The translations under genes and the position numbers were made by a program. A DNA stretch of 64,000 bases, taken from assembly GCF_000003815.2 (NCBI RefSeq), contig NC_049993.1:12699189-12763188 (forward strand), given 5' to 3'. The notes below the pieces were generated by a model, which saw nothing but the letters and a program-made list of their open reading frames with translations, was not told the origin of the DNA and did no database searches. The DNA comes from Branchiostoma floridae (lineage: Eukaryota > Chordata > Leptocardii > Amphioxiformes > Branchiostomatidae). Shown here piece after piece: positions 49,701 through 58,700 of the stretch; position 1 is the stretch's first letter, and every line of letters starts with the position of its first letter.

Positions 49701-52700
49701 AAACATCAAAAAGATATACATTTGTAGATAAGCAGGTGCTTTCAGACGACACAGGCCAGGTGAGACGATCATTAACGACTTTTACTGGCAGACGCATTCA
49801 AATCCAGGGTGGCTACGGTTGGGAACTTCAAATGGGTAACGGTCCAATACTGGTTTCCCAGAAACCTGTGCCCCTTGTGTAACTGTCACCTGATCGAAAT
49901 GAAACAGTACCTTCACAGTAGTGACAGGAAATCCAGGATCTCACTTCCTGTCATCTATGGAATGGAACAGTTGCTGGAGGCTTAAGAATTCTCTCATGCT
50001 TCAAATTTTCTTTCGTGTGCAAAATTCCAAGCAATAACTTCATAACCAATTTATAAATAAAGAAATTGATAAAAGAAAGCTGTAATTTTACATCATGTAA
50101 CTCCAGGGCAATCCATATTTTTGACCGGGAGTAACTAAATCAAACTTCTAATATTTGATGACGTTCCAATATCAGACACTAGTTTTATCTTTGAAAATTA
50201 CCGCAAGAATCAACAGACGAAACCATTTCTGGTGCTTCTGTCGGGACTGACCATAACTTGAAAGAGGGGTGATAAATCGACCCAGAAAAATATCTACTGT
50301 AACTGCCAACATTACGGACCATTCCGTTCTTTACTTTGTCTAATAAAGGTAAAGAACGGGTATTTCTTTGAAGATTGTCAGGAATATTTCTTCCTTTTCT
50401 GACTAACGACCTTTCTAACTGGCTTCCGCCCAACTTGTGCAGGTAGAAAATTACTCAAACCCATCAGTAAGCAGTTAATCATGTGCCTTCTTTTATTGCG
50501 CTGGGAAAAGTTGAGCAGCACACGAAAGACCAGTCGGCTGACGTTTTGCTGATGAGCGCTGTCGGACGCGGCTGATGCACTTTTATTACTTTTGGTCGGG
50601 GATGGCTGATTGGGATGTACAGCATGATTAGGAGGATATACGACTCATCAACCAACTGTGCGATCAATCCGAGAACTCGCTAGAACAGGAAACATAAAAC
50701 TTCACTACCGTATAACAGGGGTCTTTGTGGCACATACATGAACATCTGTCAAAGGCACATCACTATAAATATATACAATTACAACAAGTCTATATCGAAT
50801 GCACAGACAGGTGATTTTGTAACACTTCATTTGTAATGATTAATTGCTTTTTCAGCTGGTCGAACAATGGAACAAAGCACATGATATGAATTACAATACA
50901 GAAAACAGGTGTACCATTCAATTAGAAAACTTACCAATTTAATTTCCAAGTTCCAACTGTCCCTTTCTTTTACATGACAAGTAAAAAGGGGCTTTCAGAG
51001 GCAAGGAGCGTTCTAGCCAGCCTGAAATTTTTTTCTGTCCTCTGGATCTTGCTTGGAAATCCTGTCCAAGGTGCAACAATGCTAGCCTAGGGGGTCCAGG
51101 GGCATGCTACCCAAGGGTAAGTTTGAAATCTCCACCCTCTGAAAACGCTATTTCTTCTATTTCTAAGGGGCAAATTTTGCTGATAGACTCTGCTTGGTTC
51201 AACTACAATCTTTACATTCCAATTTTTGTCTGTCACAGAGGACAGAATGGGCAAAAATTTTGTCCGTTCCCAGCGTCAAAATTCCGTTAAAGGAAGGATG
51301 GACGGATATTGGCTAGAACCCTGCAAGCAAGTCAATACCTTTTCATAAATAGCATTTTCAAAATTAGACCAATACAAATTCCATTTCAGTATGTTGGCAG
51401 CCTAGCTATTGTGAACCTTCCATTTACACTTTGAGGCTTCCCTTGCATTCATTCTGACGCAGCCACAGTCCTTCTCTCTTCCCCTAGCAACAGTTCCTGC
51501 TTTAGAACGTCCATGATTTAGGGCATCATTAGTGCTGGGCCAATGGGGACACCACAGCTCAATGCTCTGTCTGCCAGTTCCTCATTGCAATAATGTGCCA
51601 AAATCATGGATCATGCCCAGCCAGGGGGCAGGAGCATCATTTATTGATTCCGCGTAGAGAGCCATCACCATACATTAGGCCGAAATGGATGCGTCGTAAG
51701 TTACGATAACGGAGGCTCTCTGAACTCTTTTTTTCTGCTTGCGTCGAGTTCTCGTTGGCTATTAGTCTACCTGGGTGCGTTAACGCAGCGTTCCCTTATT
51801 AGGAGCTCTTCCCAAGCGATCTTTAGTGCGCCTACGCAGACCTTTCACTTCTGGCGTATGTGTATCTTAGACACTGCTCTCGCTGTGCTTTTGCCTGTAA
51901 TTGGAAATTCAAACCCTTTACCTAAGGTTATATGACCTGGTTAGAGTTTCCTATTTCCTTATTAGGTACAAAACCATTCAGTCTACTCCGTTATGGGCCA
52001 TAACTGAATCAAAGTGTCTTTCATTCTGCATAGAGGAAAGATTTACCGTAAAGCAATTGTACATACATGTACAAGACCTACATACGGCCAATTCATGCAG
52101 ATGCAAGAACAAAGATTCCCTTACCTCCTTTCCACCAGCACAATACCAGTTATGATGAAATTTAAACTTGTTAGGTAAAGGTATATACGACCTGGTTAGA
52201 GTTTCCTATTTCCTTATCAGGGACAAAACCATTCAGTCTACTACGTTATGGGCCATAACTGCATCAAAGTACCTTTTACTCTGCATATAGAGGGAAGACT
52301 GTAAAGCAAAAGCAATTGTACATACCTACAAGACCTACTTATGTACATGCAAGCAAAAAATATTCCCTTACCTCCTTTCCACCAGAACAATACCAGTTAA
52401 GATGACCAGACTCGACTTTATATCATATCATAAACCGTACAGCACATTAGTCATGAATGCGAGCAAAAATCTCTCCACTGCACATGTCTGTTGCTACTTT
52501 CTAGTCACATGCTCATTATGACAACACATTACATCAGTGCGCATGATTATAACTTGCAACATTACCTGTTGCAAAAGAATGTAGCGTTACATCACCCACA
52601 ATGACATGATAGAACAGAGCCCATCTCTGTCATGTTGTGAATACAGAGTCTTGTTTATATCTATCGGTTTTTTTGATGATCATAACTAGATAAAGCACAA

Positions 52701-55700
52701 CAATAAACCTGGCGATCAATATGGAATTTGCCTGGGTCTGTCTTATTTTATATGACTTATTGATATTTAGCTTGTGACTCTTTTTGCATAATTCGGAAGA
52801 AAATTTTATTTTAGATACAAAGAGCTACCAATAACCCAAAACTAGTTGAAGCATTTGCATAAAAAGCTATTCATAGTTCATTGAAAGGTGCTACATATAC
52901 TAAAACTAAACATCACAGGATTGAATCTGTTTGAAACAACAGTGCAAGAACCAATTCTAGGTGCCCTGTCTACTACACAGTGACCATACACTATGATACA
53001 GCAACCAAGATTGGATTCATGTGACACCCCATTTCAAAATTAGAAGATGTTGCAAGATGTAAAAAATACAATTTCAAAGACACCAAAACACACAAGATGT
53101 AAAAAAATCATTCCCTGTCCACGAAATTCTAAGAGCAACCTGTCCAATCTTACTTCCTCTGTAGTTACTATGTCTACTCCAAGTGCACAGTATGCAAAGG
53201 TGGTTGTGCCTCCAAACATAACACACGTCCAAGACTCAAAAGTGGATGACTTCACAGCTCTCCCCACTATTTTTAGTCACGGATGAAAGAAAGGTGGACT
53301 TGATGTAATTACTGGCAAGTGGGGTGGGTTTTGTGCATGGGTAATTGGTGGTTGGGTGCGCTTGGCCTCTGACCATAAGCCACATGTTTGGCCCACGTGA
53401 GGTGGGACTTGGCTCCAGCCTGGAGGGGAGGTCTCCATTGACTGTAAAATTCTCTTTCAGTTGGTGCAGCTATACGTACGCTAATCTGCAAGTTACACCT
53501 TGAAGGCTTGAGGGAAATGCATGAGTGTCATTCTTCTTTCTCTGGGAAAAGGGAAAGGTAGTAGCAACACTGCAAGACAGAACGATTGAGATAGGTACAA
53601 TTAACAAAGGGGAAGGGGGTTGCCATTATGGACTTTTTAGTTCAGGACATCTAAGGAAATGCCATGAGCACCTAGTGGAAAGATACGTAAAAATCAGGCC
53701 TTCCAATCATCATGTACAAGACAACATGTCCAGTCCAGTTACTTTGCTTTTTGGCCTGCATCCAATATGAAATTCCATGAAGAGCACAACCATAAAACTA
53801 ATTTTTACAGCCTTAGAAACAAGGCTACTTTTGTGAAAACCAAGGTCAAGCTAAGGTCTATGCAAATGTATAGACAGGTCCCTCAGGCCATATTTAATGT
53901 AAAGGCTGGTGTGAACATGCCAGATGGTCATGTCTTGTGTTTAATTTAACGTTCACAAGCTGACACAGCACCTAGTATTATCAGTCTCAGCACAATTGAT
54001 AACCTCACTCTTGTAGACATTCCACATAACATTATATGGCTCAAAATTCTTTGGGGACAGGTGCACTGCTAGTGCACCTAACTTAAAAATTTGGGTGCAC
54101 ATAAATAATTTTGGTTGCACAACTAGGATAAAGCAGTACATCAGCAAAACCTAATTGCAAACCTTACTGCCCCTCTTCAGACCTTTAATCTTAAAGTCTA
54201 CAGCTAACTTCAAAATGCAACAAAGTTTTGGTAGTTTTTTCTACCCAGTAACACTCAAATGTCAAGAAAATACAGTATACTTGTATATGACTAGTACCTT
54301 TACATATATAATAAGTCAAATATCTACTTGTGCAGATGCATGCGCAGTCAAAAATAAGTTGCACAACTGCTCCAAATTTGGGTGCACAAAAGTGCACACG
54401 TTATGCACCCAGCACTTTGAGCCCTGCATTGCCACAAATATTGCATCACTTCTATACCCAGATACCTGGCGGAAGTTCCTGCACTATCAATAGATGACCA
54501 ATCCGATACCGTGTCTACAGGATATACATGCACGGCAATAGAAACATCATCTAAAGTCTAGATGAATAAAAATGGATTTTTCGAGGAGCAGGAAATGGGC
54601 ATCTTATGGACATGCATTTGTGGAGAAGAACTTCTTCATCTTAAGGTTGACATGATTTGGAAAGGGTTTTCTTCGTAAATCCCACGCATAATTTGTGTAG
54701 TTTTTTTCTACCATTATTTCGCACTTTATTTCTGTAAACCTCCGGACGTCCCTTGTGTAAGATTTTCCTCTTTATTTTTGTATCTCCCATATTGAAGGGT
54801 TTTTGACCTACATGTTTGAACAAAGGCCTGTGCCAAAACCACAGGAATGTTACCATGGGCATTAACAAATGTGACTGACCGCAATCAGCCATTGGCTAAT
54901 GATTGACACAAGCCTTGGTGTGTATCAGGTGTCACGTTGTTTCAAACAATAGAAGAAAGACCATTGGACTTAATCATGATTAACTTTTCTCAGGCATAAG
55001 TCCAGTATGATTCTTGACAAACCACTAATAATAGGGTAGACAATACTAGACATGTATTTGTGGTTTGATTTATGATAGGGCAAAGGAATTAGAGTGGAAA
55101 AATCATCCAAATTACCCTCTTTTTGAGACATTACATTATTACATATCAGGTAAAAATAGATGGGCAAGAAAAAAATAAAGGATATGAGACTATACAAAAC
55201 AAGAATGAGGTCTTGCACTAATATTAATAATGCTTTTCTGGAATACCACTAAATCTACATTCCAGGAAATATATATATACGAGAAAACTTCCCAAAAAAG
55301 AAAAAAGACTTCCGAGCCATAGCAACAGCGGCGAGCAGCCACCGATCGTGACTTGTCCGATAGTAACCCTGCGAAAAAATCCATCCCCACAATCAAAGAC
55401 AGTTGCACTGCCTCAATCACCAGTATTACTCTAATCCCCAATGACATCAGTAGATACATCAGTCCTGGCAACTTTCTGTTCTAATACATGCCTGTTTGAC
55501 CTATTGCAACCAAAGGCTTACTGAAGTAAAACAGACAAACGAACGCTGATAAAACAAAACTGCTCAGGTATGCTCTCAATTTCTAGTTCTCAAACTCAAT
55601 TTCCTTTTGTGATGACACAAAAAGTTAGTAGCCAAATACAAGGTAATAGGACACTAATAATAATTTTCATAAAGTTTGAATACTGATATTTCAAGTACTA

Positions 55701-58700
55701 TAATAGAAATATTTTTTGTTAAACATGATGTGTCTTGTTAAGTTATTCTGTTATCGTTCTTCCTGTCAGAAGGTGTTTGAAATCTAATGCTTTTCTGTCT
55801 TTTCATCATTTTATTTTAGCGTCATAGCAAAAAGTACAACTTTTAAGTTTTCAGTATCGCTATCGGCACAGAAATGTGAAATTTTACACTATTCAAGAAG
55901 CTGTTTTCTGGCAAATATTTATCGTAGCATTTTTGCTCACAAGCAGTTCACCAGGAAGAGATGGTACATGTACAGTCCACCTTGTCCTAGTTATGTCAGC
56001 GCCAATGATGATCATCTGCCTCCCTTGTACTATCAATAATGACCCAGTTTTCTTCACATTTTCCACCCTAGCAATCCGATTAACAGGCAACTGGAAAACG
56101 TGGCAGTAACGGGTACTTCATCTAATGGCGTTATCAAGATCCTGCTTTTATTTGGGTCAAGGTAACGGTAATCATCGTGCACTGGGTTAATTGGACCTAA
56201 TGTCTATTTATAATTCAGCGGAATAAAGCGTCAGCCAAGTATGGAACAGTGTTGGGGGAACATTTTACCTCCGGGTGAGATCGTATCTCTTTTCAATCAA
56301 ATATTTTGGAACGGTTGTGGGACAAAAGAATGATGAAAGAAATTGTCTGCGATGTGTTATGCTGAAGGGCGGTTGTACCGGCTATACAGGTATATATGCC
56401 CCCCCCCCCCTTTAGACTAGGAAATACCACTTTTTCCTAACCACAGACCACAAGTTCCAATGCAATATATTTTAGTGGAGGATGGTTTGTGGTAACCCGG
56501 AAAACCAGACTTTGAGCCAGGGCCGGCAGACAACTTGTTCGGCAGCCAAGGCAGGTATTCCTCAAGACCTAAGAGAATTTGTAATGCATAATGCAGGGAC
56601 AGTTTGCCAGCCTAGCTAGTCCTTTGCTGCTTATCCAAGGTCCTAGGGAAGACCTACCTTGGTTGCCGAAGAAATTCTCTGCTGGCCCTGGCTAAAACTT
56701 TAAAAGTCTGGTTTTCCAGGGTAGGTTTGTGGGGTAGGGGAATCAGACTGTGACTACAGCTGTCTTCACTCTAATCACCAATGTTTTCACTCTAATCAGC
56801 AATGTGGGTCATCATGCAGCTGGACACTTACAAAGGATGAACCAGCTACTCCTGACAAACCACTGGTTACAAATCTAGGCCAAAAGCCCTACTTTGTGGT
56901 AAAGGTTTTGTCTTGAGAATTAGCTAGTAACCATGTCTAGATTAAAAGTCCAGCAAGGCAAGGCTTCAATTCAAATACATGATGCATGCATATACACTTA
57001 TATGCACCGCACTGGAGCTATGCATCTAAATTTTCACTGTAGCCTAGCTGCACCAATGCACATAAAGAGATACCATTGTACAGTATTTTCTGGCAGTAAG
57101 AAAAAAGGAATTTGATGATAGCTATAGAATTTCTGATGAAAACTCTGGAGAAAGCCATTAAATTTGCACTTAGGATTTGCCGACGTTTTATGTTGTGCAA
57201 CCAAAGTCTTTCTTGTGTACCTAAAATTTTAGGTTAGATGCACCTTGTTGCAAAACTGAATTTTGAGCCCTGCGGGAGAAACTGAGAAGAATAGAGTATT
57301 TACAGACACACAAGTCCAAGATGCAAGCTCTTGGACTTTTCCCAGTGCAACATTTTTAGGTTAGGCACACCTAGTTTTAGAACTGAATTTCGAGCCGTAC
57401 AGGGCAACAGAGAAGAATGGAGTATCTACAGACACACACGTCCACCTGGGGTTATCATGTCGGACATCTGTTGACCATAGGTAGGTGCAAACAAAGCGCA
57501 CAGGAAAGGGTAATCAGCTGGACAGGAAACCAGGTTAGTCAAACACGTCTACACAAGGATCTCTGGCTTTTCTTCGCTGGGCACACAAGGGGGGGATTAA
57601 CCGCAGGTAACCCCTAACAGGTGACCCCCGGACTGGTCAGAGAGGAGTGGACAATACTGGACATTACAATATGAACTGCTAACAAAGATAGTACCCACAT
57701 ACTGTAAATGTTTTTATTTTCGCTATGATTTAAGTTTATGGTAGGCAAGAGAGGGAGTTTTTTTTGCTGTCTTTCAAGTTTGTGGTTGAAACAACTAGTA
57801 ATACATTGGAAATCTGTAGTCACATTGCCATGAAGATGTCTGGCAAAAACCCCAGCGAAAGTAAAATTACTACAAAGTTTTAAAAATATACAGTATGGGA
57901 TGTACTTGCTTTTTACACATGCATTAGAAGAGTGACTATAATAAAACAAACAAACTATGGCAACATTTTTTTCAATTTCATTTGAATATTGAATGTTAAG
58001 ATTAGCTACAAAATAAGATGGACGTATGATTTGAAGAAAGTATATGATGATATACTACAGCCTGACTGGACCACCCAAACTAAGGATACTGAGAACTGGT
58101 GTATAAATATACACTGCTTTCTGTTGGGGCTGCCATGATTAGTCTGGTCTTACCAGGGGGGTTTCCTCTACTTCAGGTACAATATCATACAAACCTTTCT
58201 TTATACCTCAAGTCTCAGACCATCTACTCCATCCCTCCCATTATTTTTTTCTAAGAACTCTTCCAACTCATTGCAAAGGTTAGCGTGAAGGTTGTATAGG
58301 AAAACACTGTCTGAAGTCTGCTTTAGACATTGCGCAGCAGAAGATGCTACATTTAGTTAACCTTGCTTTGCCAACATATCAATGAGAGACATGGCTGCAA
58401 CATCTCGATTCTGAAACCAGTAAAACGTTAATGTTGTAAGATCTGATACTTGAACATTGCAACCTTCTGAACGAATGTGACCCTAGAATAAGAAAGCGCT
58501 AGCCTGTCTTTTCCGTCTTTGTTTGCCTTTATTGGTGTTGGTTCAAGAAAGGGGAAGGAACACACGTATCTCGTGTCCAACACACAACATGTAAGGCAAG
58601 AAACCTTGATGCCTCCAGAGTTGTAAGACAGGCAAATCCAACAATACCACAAACCCAATCCTGCTCTAGAAATCCTACTCAGGGTGGTAACCCTAGCGGC

